DNA from: an uncultured Fibrobacter sp.
Lineage (GTDB): Bacteria; Fibrobacterota; Fibrobacteria; Fibrobacterales; Fibrobacteraceae
Direction of reading: 5' to 3'
DNA: 41,970 nt
Assembly: GCF_900316465.1 (NCBI RefSeq)
Contig: NZ_ONDD01000039.1
Coordinates: 1 to 41,970, forward strand
This document shows positions 32,764-41,927 of this stretch, piece by piece. The notes under the pieces were generated by a model that saw only the letters and a program-made list of their open reading frames with translations, made no database searches and was not told where the DNA came from. How positions within the stretch are numbered: position 1 is the stretch's first letter; each line of letters starts with the position of its first letter. Position numbers and translations under genes: made by a program.

Positions 32764-33476
32764 TCAGGTGCAGAACGCATCTGGTAGCCTTCTCCACGGA
32801 AGGTGACCAAGAGTTTCGGATGCGAAGGATCGTCTTCGATTTTCTTGCGGAGCTTGGTAATGTGGATGTCCACGGTACGGGTGTCCACAGAATCAGCGTT
32901 TTCGTAACCCCAGACCTTGCGGAGCAGTTCGGAACGCGGAACGGCGTGGTCACGGTTGCGCCACAGGTATTCGAGGATTTCGATTTCCTTACGGGTGAAG
33001 GCGAGCTCTTCGGTACCGCGGGTGCCGGTGTATTCGCGGAAGTTCACGCGCAGGCTGCCAGCGACGAGCTTGCCTTCGTTTTCCATGGTCTGACGGCTGC
33101 GACGGAGCACGGCGTCAATACGGGCCAGGAGCATCGGAACGGAGAACGGCTTCGGAATGTAGTCGTCTGCACCGTACTTGAGGCCGTTGATGATATCGTC
33201 GTCGGCGTTCTTTGCAGAAAGAATGATAATCGGGAGGCTCTTGTCCTGTTCGCGGATCTTGTCACAAACGGTAAAGCCGTCCATGCCAGGGAGCATCAAG
33301 TCCAGAAGAACCAGGTTGTACTGCTTGGTGAGGGCTTCGGCAAGGCCGCTTTCGCCGTCGGCGCAGTGCTTAACGTTGTAGCCATTCAGCTTGCAAAGGT
33401 CGATCAGGCCTTCGGCAATGGCGATTTCGTCTTCGATGATAAGAATCTTGGTCGTGCTTGTGTTTTCAGTCGTCAT
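32751..33476 (-). CDS. OmpR-family response regulator
   Basis: A 241-residue two-domain regulator. The receiver domain (about 8-122) has the acidic pair Glu15-Asp16 in IIEDE, the phospho-acceptor Asp59 in LLDLMLPGMDG, and Lys of PKPFSVPMLLARI. The winged-helix output domain (about 140-235; LAFTRKEIEILEYLW, RTVDIHITKLRKKIE, FRGEGYQM) is OmpR/PhoB-like. It lies 21 bases downstream of the outer-membrane protein gene and overlaps the histidine kinase gene, so all three form an operon. Confidence 0.97.
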   Translation of the reverse strand: MTTENTSTTKILIIEDEIAIAEGLIDLCKLNGYNVKHCADGESGLAEALTKQYNLVLLDLMLPGMDGFTVCDKIREQDKSLPIIILSAKNADDDIINGLKYGADDYIPKPFSVPMLLARIDAVLRRSRQTMENEGKLVAGSLRVNFREYTGTRGTEELAFTRKEIEILEYLWRNRDHAVPRSELLRKVWGYENADSVDTRTVDIHITKLRKKIEDDPSHPKLLVTFRGEGYQMRSAPECDK

Positions 33477-33497
33477 TTATTTTACCTGGGATTATGA

Positions 33498-34298
33498 TTA
33501 AATTGCGAGTCCGACACCCAATTCAACGGTCATGTTACCGGGATCCACTTCACTCGGATAGTCACCGCCGATGTAGTACTTGAAGTTGCCGTAAGCGGCA
33601 ATCGGGATAATCGGGAGCTTGGCACGGAGGCCCACCAAGATGTGGCCACCGATGCTGGTGTTCAGGCCTTCGTCAAGAGCCTTGTCCTGGATTTGGGCTT
33701 TCATTTCCTGACCCTTGGCCTGGAGAGCCTGGGACTTGGCGTCGTTGTCCATAGTCTGGTCAAGCACAATTGCTGCGACTTCGTCGAAGGTGCTCGGCTG
33801 AATAAAGCTAGAAGCGAACTTCTGGTTCAAGACAAAGCTGTTCAGGTGGTAAGAAAGACCGCCACCGATGTAGGGGCGAATGATCGGCAAAGTTGTAATG
33901 GGGTAGGTGATGGAGAGGTCACCGGTCATGGCGACAAACTTCGGGTTTGCCTTGCCGAACGGGGTGCCGCCCAGTTCAATTTCAAGAGGGATTTCGTTGA
34001 CGGTTCCGTCTGCCGGATTATCGACCCAAAGAGATGCGTCGTAGGAGCCGAACTGGATATTCAAGGTAGCTTCGATGTCGATCACCGGGAGGAGGTCAAT
34101 CCATGCCTTGAAGCCGAAGCCCTGCATCATGCCGTCGAAGCCGTCGTGGCTCAGATTAATGTTGTTGGCGATAGGAGCCGGTTCGGCAGACTTCATCTTG
34201 GTGCCAAAACCAGGGGCATAGTGGAAGCCGACGCCCACAATGGCGAAGGACTGGGTGGCGAGCAAAGCGCCAGCAGCGACTAAAGCTTTTAAGTTCAT
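33498..34298 (-). CDS. Predicted outer-membrane beta-barrel protein
   Basis: A 266-residue protein with signal peptide MNLKALVAAGALLATQSFA. The mature part alternates hydrophobic and polar residues (VGVGFHYAPGFG, FKAWIDLLPVIDIEATLNIQ, PYIGGGLSYHL) and ends in MTVELGVGLAI, typical of small outer-membrane barrels. AAGGAG lies seven bases before the ATG. As first gene of the operon with the response regulator and kinase, it may be sensed or controlled by them; this is an inference from position. A 7-bp inverted repeat lies 22 bases upstream. Confidence 0.75.
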   Translation of the reverse strand: MNLKALVAAGALLATQSFAIVGVGFHYAPGFGTKMKSAEPAPIANNINLSHDGFDGMMQGFGFKAWIDLLPVIDIEATLNIQFGSYDASLWVDNPADGTVNEIPLEIELGGTPFGKANPKFVAMTGDLSITYPITTLPIIRPYIGGGLSYHLNSFVLNQKFASSFIQPSTFDEVAAIVLDQTMDNDAKSQALQAKGQEMKAQIQDKALDEGLNTSIGGHILVGLRAKLPIIPIAAYGNFKYYIGGDYPSEVDPGNMTVELGVGLAI

Positions 34299-34319
34299 AT
34301 TTGCTCCTTAAACTTTGCC

Positions 34320-34344
34320 TTTGAAACTACATTATTATTTCAAA
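34320..34344 (-). promoter_or_regulatory. Inverted repeat before the OMP/two-component operon
   Basis: The arms TTTGAAA (34320-34326) and TTTCAAA (34338-34344) are perfectly complementary, 11 bases apart. They lie just upstream of the OMP ribosome binding site, in the promoter region. This could be an operator, possibly for the operon's own regulator, though OmpR-type proteins more often bind direct repeats. Confidence 0.35.
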
Positions 34345-34377
34345 AAGCGGATGTTATTTTTTCATAAAATACTAAAA

Positions 34378-35775
34378 TCAGTCAATCGAGGGAACGACGA
34401 CAATTTTTTTCTGCCCTTTACCGACCTTAATTTTGCCCAACTTGTAGTCCCCGATGACTCTTCCCTGACCGTCCAGAGCAGAAATGGTCACGTCGTGGTC
34501 CCCGGCATCGACCGGAATGCGGGTCACGTTGATGGTGTTGGGCATGAATAGACCGATACGTAGGTCTGCCTGTTCCAACTGGCTCTGGCCCACGTCTACG
34601 GCGATGTTTTTCACGAGGTCGAAGATCCCGTTGCCCGTGTTGGTCGCCTTCTTGGCCTTTTGGGCGGCGATTGTGCGGAGCACTACACGGGTAATGGTAC
34701 GGACCGCGGTGGTCGCGTTCTCGTCTTTCATGTTCTGCTCGAGTTCGGAATCAATATTGGCCACTTTTTCGGGCGAGACGCGCATGGTTCCGTCCAGATT
34801 TACGCTGAACATGCTTGTGCGCTGGGGCAATTCCTTCTTTTCGGGAAGAGCGAATCCGACATGGAATGTATTGCTACCCGCGCCTGCAACAGGGGGCGCG
34901 AAAACGGTAAACGAGTTGATTTTTCCGGTCTTGCCGTCTTTGTAGGTGAGGTTCATGGCGGTGCCGCTCACGTAGGTGCCTGACAGGTACATTTCGCCAA
35001 GGATTGGGCTGTGGCCAGCGTAACCCACCACGATGATTTCTTGGCCCTTGGTGCGGGCGGCCGTTGCCTTGGGCGTGCTCGTGAGTGCTTCGGTCTTGAG
35101 TCCCTTCAGGTCGTCTGCGCGGTCCATTTTGGTGAGGCTTTCGTTGATGTATTCCCAGACTTCTTTGGGCATCTTCACGTTGCCCTCTTCGAACGCCTTG
35201 GCTGCCTTCAGGTAGGCGATGGCGGCATCGTCTTCTTCGCCGGCCATGTCGTAAACGATGGCGCTCAGGTAACGTAGCCAGCCGTTGTCGTTCACCTTTT
35301 CCTTGTCTTTCTGGTAAAGCGCTTCGGAGGCGATTTGCGCCCTGCGGACTTCGACCAGTGCCCCGTCTAAATCACCGATGGCGAGGTAGTTCAGAATCTG
35401 GTACTGGTACATCATCAGCACTTCAAAGGGGCGTGCTCGGTAAGGACGAATATTGTCGTTGGTAACAAGGGCTGCGGCTTCGTTGGTCACCGACTTGGTG
35501 TACAGGTCTTCGTAAATCTGTTCGGCCTGTGCAAAGTGCTTGATGCTTTCCTTGTTTTTGCCGGCGTAATGGTAGAGCATGCCTTCGTCGAAGTGGTAAA
35601 GGAAGGCGCTCTTTTCGCCGTAAAGGTCGTCTTTCTTCTTTTCGATTTTTTCGATAGTGCCCTCGAAACCTTCTTTCTTGAGTACGGGGGCCAACGTTTC
35701 ATAACGAGTCATGGACTTGTTTGCGCAAGAACACAAAAACAGTGCAGATATTGCGAGCAATAAAAGGCGTTTCAT
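34378..35775 (-). CDS. COG3014-like lipoprotein
   Basis: A 465-residue lipoprotein. The signal peptide MKRLLLLAISALFLCSCANK contains a lipobox (LCSC) with the likely acylated Cys at position 17. The mature protein has TPR-like helices (about 50-200; FDEGMLYHYAGKNKESIKHF, YQILNYLAIGDLDGALVEV). A beta-rich C-terminal half follows (about 245-465; GHSPILGEMYLSGTYV, NTINVTRIPVDAGDHDVTI). The architecture matches COG3014-family proteins of unknown function. GGAG precedes the ATG. It is monocistronic as far as visible. Confidence 0.8.
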   Translation of the reverse strand: MKRLLLLAISALFLCSCANKSMTRYETLAPVLKKEGFEGTIEKIEKKKDDLYGEKSAFLYHFDEGMLYHYAGKNKESIKHFAQAEQIYEDLYTKSVTNEAAALVTNDNIRPYRARPFEVLMMYQYQILNYLAIGDLDGALVEVRRAQIASEALYQKDKEKVNDNGWLRYLSAIVYDMAGEEDDAAIAYLKAAKAFEEGNVKMPKEVWEYINESLTKMDRADDLKGLKTEALTSTPKATAARTKGQEIIVVGYAGHSPILGEMYLSGTYVSGTAMNLTYKDGKTGKINSFTVFAPPVAGAGSNTFHVGFALPEKKELPQRTSMFSVNLDGTMRVSPEKVANIDSELEQNMKDENATTAVRTITRVVLRTIAAQKAKKATNTGNGIFDLVKNIAVDVGQSQLEQADLRIGLFMPNTINVTRIPVDAGDHDVTISALDGQGRVIGDYKLGKIKVGKGQKKIVVVPSID

Positions 35776-35817
35776 GAAAACTCCGGTAATGAATTTACGT
35801 TAAATATAAATAAAATA

Positions 35818-35840
35818 GCCTCCGACTTAGAGTCGGAGGC
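35818..35840 (-). terminator. Terminator of the PEGA gene
   Basis: The perfect 10-bp stem GCCTCCGACT/AGTCGGAGGC with a 3-base loop lies 29 bases past the PEGA stop. On the minus strand it is followed by TATTTTATTT. Confidence 0.75.
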
Positions 35841-35868
35841 CTAATGGCATAAACCACTGAGAGAGAAA

Positions 35869-36402
35869 TTACTTCTTCTTCTTGCCGGAAGCGTCGAGGG
35901 TCACTTCGACAGTTTCTTCGCCCTTCACGGTCACGAGAGCTTCGGCAGACTTGCGGTTGGAGCATTCTGCGCGAATCACGTGGTCACCGGCGTCGAGGTT
36001 GTTGATGGTGAGTGCGGCACCGTCGGTCTTGTCGGCATTGTCGCCGTCGATGTAGATGAGGCACTTGCCCGGAATGGTGGTCACCTTGATAGCACCCTTA
36101 GGAATCTTGGTGCCGAAGTCAAACACGTTACGCTTGTCGTTACCCGGCCAAATGTTCACGCGCTGGTTCACCAGTTCGTAACCCTGGTCGATCACCACGA
36201 GGGTCTGACGGCCAGACTTGACGCTGACGTTTTCAATCGGGCTCTTGCCCAAGGGTTCGCCACCGAGGAACACGTCGCTGTTAGGCGGGTTGGTGATGAT
36301 GGTGATGGTTGCGGCCTTACCGCGCGGAGGTGGATCGTCGTCAGCGACGGCGGCGGTAAAGAGGAATGCGACCAAAAGCGCAAAAATGTAAAGCTTTTTC
36401 AT
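35869..36402 (-). CDS. Secreted PEGA-domain protein
   Basis: A 177-residue exported protein with signal peptide ending near LFTAAVAD. Two PEGA-type beta domains follow: residues about 32-100 (ITIITNPPNSDVFLGGEPLGKSP) and about 104-170 (IKVTTIPGKCLIYIDGDNAD, LDAGDHVIRAECSNRK). PEGA domains occur in surface and envelope proteins and may bind glycans or protein partners. AGGAGA lies six bases before the ATG. Confidence 0.85.
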   Translation of the reverse strand: MKKLYIFALLVAFLFTAAVADDDPPPRGKAATITIITNPPNSDVFLGGEPLGKSPIENVSVKSGRQTLVVIDQGYELVNQRVNIWPGNDKRNVFDFGTKIPKGAIKVTTIPGKCLIYIDGDNADKTDGAALTINNLDAGDHVIRAECSNRKSAEALVTVKGEETVEVTLDASGKKKK

Positions 36403-36522
36403 GGATTTCTCCTGTTTGTTTGTTCTAAAAATATAAAGTTTTTATGGAATTTAATTTTTTTTTGTGCAAAAGTTTAGAAACGCGTGCTAAAAAAGCGCCC
36501 CTAAAAAACTACTTTTCACTAC

Positions 36523-38118
36523 ATGAAAGCCCTTTACCAGAAAATTCGCACTTTAAATGGCAAAAATTACGGTCTCTACAAGTCCTTGGCAGACAAACCA
36601 TGGGATTTTGGCGATTTCGCGCTGGAATTCCTGCATGTGCAGGGCGACCCGTATGCGCCGGCCTCCAGGGTCGTGATCAAGGCGAATCTTTCGATGCTCG
36701 GTTATTCGGGCGAATGGGGCGGCTCTTTTGAGCGTCGCTTGGCGCTGAGCGATTTCTTGCACCGCAAGCTTTCGCGACTGGTTAAGGAAAAGTACCCTGA
36801 TAAGGACGCCGCCATCGTATTCGATACGGCTGGACCCGAGATGCTGGTGCGAAATTCCCTGTGGATTGAGGTTTTGCCGGACTTGGTGTCGGCAGGGCTT
36901 TATTACAGCAAGTCCGACGAGGCCGCCTTGCAGGAACATTTCCGCGTGCTCGCCGAACGCAAGGAGATTTTGGCTGAGTTTGAAAGTCGCGGGCTGTGTG
37001 CATTCGTGCCTGACGGTGCAGTGCTTCCGCGAGCATCGGGCTTGAGCGAATTGCCGCTGGAAGGCGCGGTGCCGTTTACCGCTCCCGAACAGATGGCGGT
37101 GACTTTGAATGTGTGCGGTCGCGAAATTCGCGGCATGGGAATCCCGAAGGGAATCACCGTGATTACGGGGGGCGCCTTCCATGGAAAGTCGACTTTGCTG
37201 CAGGCCTTGACCCGCGCGGTCTACCCGCATATTCCGGGCGACGGTCGTGAAGGAATCGTGATTGACGAATCTGCACTCCGCGTGGGCGTCGAAGACGGCC
37301 GCAGCGTGCGCGGCACAGACTTGTCGCAGTTCGTGCGCGACTTGCCGGGCGGCGTTTCGACCAAGAATTTCAATACGCTTTCGGCGTCGGGTTCTACCAG
37401 CGAAGCCGCAAACTTGCTCGAAGCCATGGAAGCGGGGGCCAGCACCTTCTTGATCGACGAGGATTCTTCGGCGGTGAACTTCTTGATTCGCGACATTCGC
37501 GTGCGCAAGCTCTTGGGCGATGACCGCGAACCGCTGATTCCGCTGACGGATCGCATTCGTGAAATTTCGGCACAGGGCTACAGCTTTATTCTGGTGGCAG
37601 GTGCTTGCGGCGACTACCTCGACCTTGCCGACAACATCGTCATCATGGCAAACTACAAGGCTGAATGTGCAAAGTCTTCGCAGTCGCCGGAATCGCAACA
37701 GTCTACAGCCGCGGTCTCGAGCGCGCGCCCGTTTGTAGGCTACATGCAACCCTTGCAAAAATCGGTGCGCCCCACCTCTGCGGTCGAGCGCCAAGTCAAG
37801 GTAAAACTTTCAGGCGATACTTTGTTGCAAATCGGGTTCCTGGTGTCCGACACCTCGCGCCTCAACACGCTTGTCGACAAGCAGCAGCGCTTAGGTGCGG
37901 GCTTTGTACTTTTGAACCTGCTGCAGAACGCTGCCAGCAATTCGGAATCGGATGCTTGCGCCGGCGATTCTGTCGCCGCGACCATCCAGAAACTTCTCGA
38001 AAAAATTCAGAACGTGGGCTTCCGCAACTTGCCGCAGGGCATGAGCCGCGAAATGAGCCTCCCGCGTGTCGTCGACATCGCCTGCGTGGCGTTCAGACTG
38101 CGTGAAGGCTCTAGGTAG
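36523..38118 (+). CDS. ABC-class predicted ATPase (PF09818 family)
   Basis: A 531-residue soluble ATPase of the family named predicted ATPase of the ABC class. Walker A is GGAFHGKST at about residues 216-224, the signature-like LSASGSTSEAAN lies near 287, and Walker B is TFLIDEDSSAVNFLIRD near 310. The N-terminal 200 residues form the family-specific domain. No membrane partner is adjacent. The trypanosome homologue MRB1590 binds RNA, so a nucleic-acid role is possible. No Shine-Dalgarno is visible before the ATG; the next ATG in frame is far inside the domain. Confidence 0.88.
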   Translation: MKALYQKIRTLNGKNYGLYKSLADKPWDFGDFALEFLHVQGDPYAPASRVVIKANLSMLGYSGEWGGSFERRLALSDFLHRKLSRLVKEKYPDKDAAIVFDTAGPEMLVRNSLWIEVLPDLVSAGLYYSKSDEAALQEHFRVLAERKEILAEFESRGLCAFVPDGAVLPRASGLSELPLEGAVPFTAPEQMAVTLNVCGREIRGMGIPKGITVITGGAFHGKSTLLQALTRAVYPHIPGDGREGIVIDESALRVGVEDGRSVRGTDLSQFVRDLPGGVSTKNFNTLSASGSTSEAANLLEAMEAGASTFLIDEDSSAVNFLIRDIRVRKLLGDDREPLIPLTDRIREISAQGYSFILVAGACGDYLDLADNIVIMANYKAECAKSSQSPESQQSTAAVSSARPFVGYMQPLQKSVRPTSAVERQVKVKLSGDTLLQIGFLVSDTSRLNTLVDKQQRLGAGFVLLNLLQNAASNSESDACAGDSVAATIQKLLEKIQNVGFRNLPQGMSREMSLPRVVDIACVAFRLREGSR

Positions 38119-38135
38119 TTAAAGGATTTTTTGCT

Positions 38136-39422
38136 TTAAAAGCTTTTGTAATCATTATCGCACAGGCTTTGCTGTTCGCTGACAATCGTCTCGAAAGGAA
38201 AGCCTGTAAAATTCTTTACCGCGCATGCTACGGCTACTTTACCGTCGTTGGGGTAGTAGTCATAGAAAGATCCGTTAGTCGCTTCGCATTCTTCCTTGAA
38301 TAGGCTCTTGGCTGGTCCTACTGAAGAATAGACTTCGCCATAGGCCAAGTAAGCGATAGAATTGTTTGGGGTAAGAAGAATCGTTGCTTGAAGCGTTCCA
38401 CGTGAATTGGGAGTGAATGAACGAATCAATCCTGATTCTTCTTGATACACATCAACTATGCAGAAATACGGATTGTCTTCTTCGGGGATAGTGTATCGTT
38501 CTTTTTGTGTCGTAAAATGATACTGCGCGTCGTAATTGATGAAACGCGTCATTCCATCAATTTGGTCTGTCGTAGATTTTTGCGGAAAAGCTTTTGCAAG
38601 GCTGTCCAAGATTGCTCGCTCTTCATCGGAGACCTCTAGGTTTTCGGTGTTGGGTGCAATGATGAATTTTCTGCCTGTGTTGATTGTGGAGTCGTTGCTA
38701 GTGGAACTGCTGTAAATGGCTAAATCCGTTCGGTACCATTCGCCGTAAGGCTTGACATTGTCGGGGAAATTTCCCTTTTCGTCGCAATTCCATGATTCGC
38801 TATGGAGTACGTTGCCGGTTATAGTTATGTTTTCGTTTATGGCAATATTTTCGGTGTCGGCGACTAGGAACATGACAATGGGGCCGGTTGCGTCAAGTAA
38901 ACAGTTGTTTCCGGGGTACACCGCATAGATGTTTATTTCTTCGCCTGTAAATTTGTTCAAAACTAGAACTTGTGGAGATTCTGCCATATAGATGATTACG
39001 GCGTAAAATTTTGTCTTTCCGTCTTCAGCCAGATGACTCTCTTCTAAAATCGGAGCCGTTTTGGGGAAACATTTGGCAATGGCTTCGCCGGAGATTGGCT
39101 TCAAGGGTACAATCATTTCGTTTTCGTCGTATGAAACCATGGCGTTTTCGCAACTGGGAGAAAGTGCGGTATTATACGCGATTACGTGATTGTCAAATTG
39201 GAGAACCTTTTCGTTGTTGGCTGTAAAGGGGGCGAGGAGGTTTTCAATTATATTGTCTGCGGAACTGGAAATCGTATTTTCCGAAGAACTGCTAATTTCG
39301 TCGGTCGCATTCGGAATGGTCGTGGAGCCAGCCGTGGTAGGGCTGTCCGAGGAGCAGGCTGCCAGTGCAATAAGGGCAATTGTGCTCGCTGTGTAGTAGA
39401 AATTCTGTTTAAGGCTAAGCAT
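38136..39422 (-). CDS. Lipoprotein with Ser-rich linker, unknown function
   Basis: A 428-residue predicted lipoprotein. The lipobox LAAC lies at residues 20-23, followed by a Ser/Thr-rich linker (ISSSSENTISSSADN) of the kind common in Fibrobacter surface lipoproteins. The mature part is beta-rich and has no motif I recognise. Composition is AT-richer than its neighbours. AAGGAG lies six bases before the ATG. It ends 17 bases from the convergent end of the ABC-class ATPase. Confidence 0.8.
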   Translation of the reverse strand: MLSLKQNFYYTASTIALIALAACSSDSPTTAGSTTIPNATDEISSSSENTISSSADNIIENLLAPFTANNEKVLQFDNHVIAYNTALSPSCENAMVSYDENEMIVPLKPISGEAIAKCFPKTAPILEESHLAEDGKTKFYAVIIYMAESPQVLVLNKFTGEEINIYAVYPGNNCLLDATGPIVMFLVADTENIAINENITITGNVLHSESWNCDEKGNFPDNVKPYGEWYRTDLAIYSSSTSNDSTINTGRKFIIAPNTENLEVSDEERAILDSLAKAFPQKSTTDQIDGMTRFINYDAQYHFTTQKERYTIPEEDNPYFCIVDVYQEESGLIRSFTPNSRGTLQATILLTPNNSIAYLAYGEVYSSVGPAKSLFKEECEATNGSFYDYYPNDGKVAVACAVKNFTGFPFETIVSEQQSLCDNDYKSF

Positions 39423-39545
39423 GACCTACTCCTTTGACTTTATATCTCTAAACTAGATTTTACACTTGAATTAGTCAATATTTTTATTATGCTAAATTGG
39501 AAAATTTTTATATCTTGTAAATCAAGAACTTAAAAGGAGCAAATA

Positions 39546-40106
39546 ATGCGCAAAGATCTCGGTGTTAAAGCTTACTTGTACCCGCAGCCTACATTGGTGA
39601 TTGCGACGTATAACGAAGATGGTTCTACGAATGCCATGGTGGCCGCTTGGGGCTCCATTAGCGACACGAACCAGGTCGCCATTTACGTGGCTCACAGCCA
39701 TAAGACCATGCCGAACATTCTTGCGCGCAAGGCTTTTACCGTCAGCATGGCGACGGCCAAGAACATCAAGGCGATTGATTACCTGGGCGTGACTTCGGGT
39801 AACAAGGTTGCCGACAAGTTTGCTCATTCCGGCTTGACCTCTGTCAAGAGCGCTCATGTGGACGCCCCGCTGATTGCGGAACTCCCGCTCGCGCTGGAAT
39901 GCAAGCTCGTCAGCTACGACGAAGATTCGGAACTTTTGCTCGGCGAAATCGTGAATGTGTCTGTCGATGATTCTGCGCTAGATGAATCCGGAAAGCTCTC
40001 GGTCGAAAAGCTCGCTCCGGTGTGCTACGATTCTGCGGGCCACGGCTACTACGTGATGGAACGCCGTGTAGGTAACGCCTTTAGCGACGGAAAGTTATTG
40101 GGTTAG
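39546..40106 (+). CDS. Flavoredoxin-like FMN-binding protein (flavin reductase family)
   Basis: A 186-residue soluble protein with the split-barrel flavin-binding fold. PQPTLVIATYNEDGSTNAM (about 13-31), AAWGSISDTNQVAIYVAHSH and TMPNILARKAFTVSMAT match flavoredoxin-like proteins that bind FMN and transfer electrons. AAGGAG lies six bases before the ATG. The lipoprotein gene at 40120 follows by 13 bases. Confidence 0.88.
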   Translation: MRKDLGVKAYLYPQPTLVIATYNEDGSTNAMVAAWGSISDTNQVAIYVAHSHKTMPNILARKAFTVSMATAKNIKAIDYLGVTSGNKVADKFAHSGLTSVKSAHVDAPLIAELPLALECKLVSYDEDSELLLGEIVNVSVDDSALDESGKLSVEKLAPVCYDSAGHGYYVMERRVGNAFSDGKLLG

Positions 40107-40119
40107 TTTGAGGGGGAGT

Positions 40120-40716
40120 ATGAAGAGTCTTCATTATGTTTTGTGTGTTGCGGTGGTTGCCTTGCTGGGCGCTTGCGGTGGTACCTCTAGCACATCGCAC
40201 GAACCTGTAGAATCCAGCAGCTCTGTAGAAATAGTGGAATCCAGCAGCTCCGAAGCGGTTGCTCCGGAGTCAAGTTCAGCCATTGAGTCTACGGCCACTG
40301 AGCCCGCTGCCGACACGGTATGGAACAAGGCGAACCTTACGTGGTATATTTCTTGGCCGGATCCGAGCAGCGAAGAATGCGTGGTGTACAACGGCTGCGA
40401 ATGGGCGGGCTACTTTGCTGGCCTACCGGACCAGCAGACCGAAGAGTGGGTCAGCGAACATAACATCATCTCCATCCACGAAAAGGATTGGGGCAAGTAC
40501 AAACTGAAAACTTTCAGGCTGCGTCAGAATGGCCGCACCATAGACGCTACCGTTTACGACAAGTGCGCCGACAGCGATTGCGACGGGTGTTGTACCCAGA
40601 ACGCGGGCGAACTCGGGTTCTTGATTGACATCGAAAGCTATACCTGCGAGCGCCTTTCCGGCACCAAGGACGGCTGCGATGGCGTAATTGAATGGACTTG
40701 CCTTGACTGCGAATAA
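40120..40716 (+). CDS. Cys-rich lipoprotein with VESSSS linker
   Basis: A 198-residue predicted lipoprotein. The lipobox LLGAC has the acylated Cys at about residue 19, then a linker with repeated VESSSS units. The C-terminal part contains many cysteines (EECVVYNGCEW, CADSDCDGCC, and an end in CLDCE), suggesting disulfides or metal binding outside the cytoplasm. ATG 40120 has GAGGGGG close upstream; a TTG at 40108 in frame is less likely. It probably shares a transcript with the flavoredoxin-like gene. Function unknown. Confidence 0.8.
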   Translation: MKSLHYVLCVAVVALLGACGGTSSTSHEPVESSSSVEIVESSSSEAVAPESSSAIESTATEPAADTVWNKANLTWYISWPDPSSEECVVYNGCEWAGYFAGLPDQQTEEWVSEHNIISIHEKDWGKYKLKTFRLRQNGRTIDATVYDKCADSDCDGCCTQNAGELGFLIDIESYTCERLSGTKDGCDGVIEWTCLDCE

Positions 40717-40731
40717 TCCGGCTTTTGTAAT

Positions 40732-41571
40732 ATGAAGATTCTGGTCCTTATTGATAACATCGCTAGTTGCTGTGGCTCCCGCAAGCTCTTTGGCGAGTGG
40801 GGCCTGTCGGTGTACGTGGAATTCGAAGGCAAGCGTTACTTGCTCGATACGGGAGCGTCGCACCTGTTCGCGAAAAACGCTGGCGTGATGGGCGTGGACC
40901 TTTCGAAGATTGACATGGGCGTTTTGAGTCACGCGCATTTTGACCACAGCGATGGCATGGCCAGGTTCTTTGCGCTGAACAAGACTGCTCCCTTTTATTT
41001 GCGCAAGGGTGCGGGCGAAAACTGCTATCATACGCATAAATTGCTTGGCCACTTTACTTACCATGAATACATTGGAATCCATAAGGGCTTTTTAAAGCGC
41101 TTTGCAGACCGTATCCGCTTTGCCGAAGGCGACATGCAGATAGCGCCGAATGTGTACCTGGTGCCGCACAAGACGCCGGGCCTTTCTGCGATTGGCGAGC
41201 GTGCCCATCTTTCGGTCAAGGAAAACGGCAAGTACCGCTACGATAGTTTCGATCACGAACAAAGTCTCGTGTTCGATACGCCTAAGGGCCTGTTTGTTAT
41301 GAATAGTTGCAGCCATGGCGGCGCAGATAATATCGTAAAAGAGATTGAGGCTACGTTCCCCGGCAAAAAGATTTATGCGATTCTCGGCGGATTCCATTTG
41401 TTCCGCTATAAAGACGAAGTGGTACGCGCCTTTGCGGAGCGCCTGCGCGAGCTCGATGTCCAGAAGATTTATACCGGGCATTGCACCGGAAACCGCGCTT
41501 TTGAAATCCTGCACGAAGTCCTGGGCGACCGCGCCGAACAAATGCGCTGCGGTATGTCTATAGAGATTTAG
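40732..41571 (+). CDS. Metallo-beta-lactamase-fold hydrolase (MJ0301/Tflp-like)
   Basis: A 279-residue soluble hydrolase. The metal-binding motif is HAHFDHSDG (His67, His69, Asp71, His72), with further ligands likely His in NSCSHGG near residue 194 and HC in YTGHCTGN near 247. The layout resembles the 7,8-dihydropterin-6-methyl-4-aminobenzene-phosphate synthase-related subgroup of MBL proteins. GGFHLFRY is also typical of this group. The true substrate cannot be assigned. It follows the lipoprotein gene by 15 bases with a weak ribosome binding site, so it may be the last gene of a three-gene transcript. Confidence 0.9.
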   Translation: MKILVLIDNIASCCGSRKLFGEWGLSVYVEFEGKRYLLDTGASHLFAKNAGVMGVDLSKIDMGVLSHAHFDHSDGMARFFALNKTAPFYLRKGAGENCYHTHKLLGHFTYHEYIGIHKGFLKRFADRIRFAEGDMQIAPNVYLVPHKTPGLSAIGERAHLSVKENGKYRYDSFDHEQSLVFDTPKGLFVMNSCSHGGADNIVKEIEATFPGKKIYAILGGFHLFRYKDEVVRAFAERLRELDVQKIYTGHCTGNRAFEILHEVLGDRAEQMRCGMSIEI

Positions 41572-41589
41572 GGGCTTTAGGCCTTTTTT
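41570..41589 (+). terminator. Hairpin terminator after the MBL gene
   Basis: A short stem (AGGGGC with GCCTTT, including two G-T pairs) runs into a T6 tract right at the MBL stop codon. It is weakly paired but well placed before the rRNA promoter. Confidence 0.5.
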
Positions 41590-41727
41590 GCTGGGCAAAA
41601 CGGGTTTTTGCTTGCGGCGCTTCCATAATTATGTTTATAGTGTGTTGATAGATTGTGTCGCGCATGGGCGGAATATCGTTATTTCAAAAAAATCGAAAAA
41701 AAAAGTGAATTTTTTCGCCTTAACCCC

Positions 41728-41756
41728 TTGACGGACACGGCGTAAAGTTCTATAAT
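41728..41756 (+). promoter_or_regulatory. rRNA operon promoter
   Basis: TTGACG (41728-41733), a 17-base spacer and a perfect TATAAT (41751-41756) form a near-consensus housekeeping promoter. An A/T-rich run at 41685-41715 just upstream could act as an UP element. It points at the 16S gene. Confidence 0.85.
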
Positions 41757-41927
41757 TGGCCTCACCCGCGAACGAGAGGGTTCAAGCCCAAACGAACGCG
41801 AGACGGAGGCCCGCGAGGCCACCGGGAAGATTGAAGGAATCGGAGATGTGCTTAGTGACGGGTCCAAGAGATTTCTTGGAATAGTCAATTATACGAACGT
41901 GATTAACGGGACCAAGACTTTAAAAAA
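41757..41927 (+). other. rRNA leader region
   Basis: About 165 transcribed bases precede the 16S gene. A 7-bp hairpin (TCCAAGA at 41863-41869, TCTTGGA at 41874-41880) and the related bases GGGACCAAGA near 41908 lie close to the mature 5' end and are candidates for the processing region. No ORF is supported here. Confidence 0.6.
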
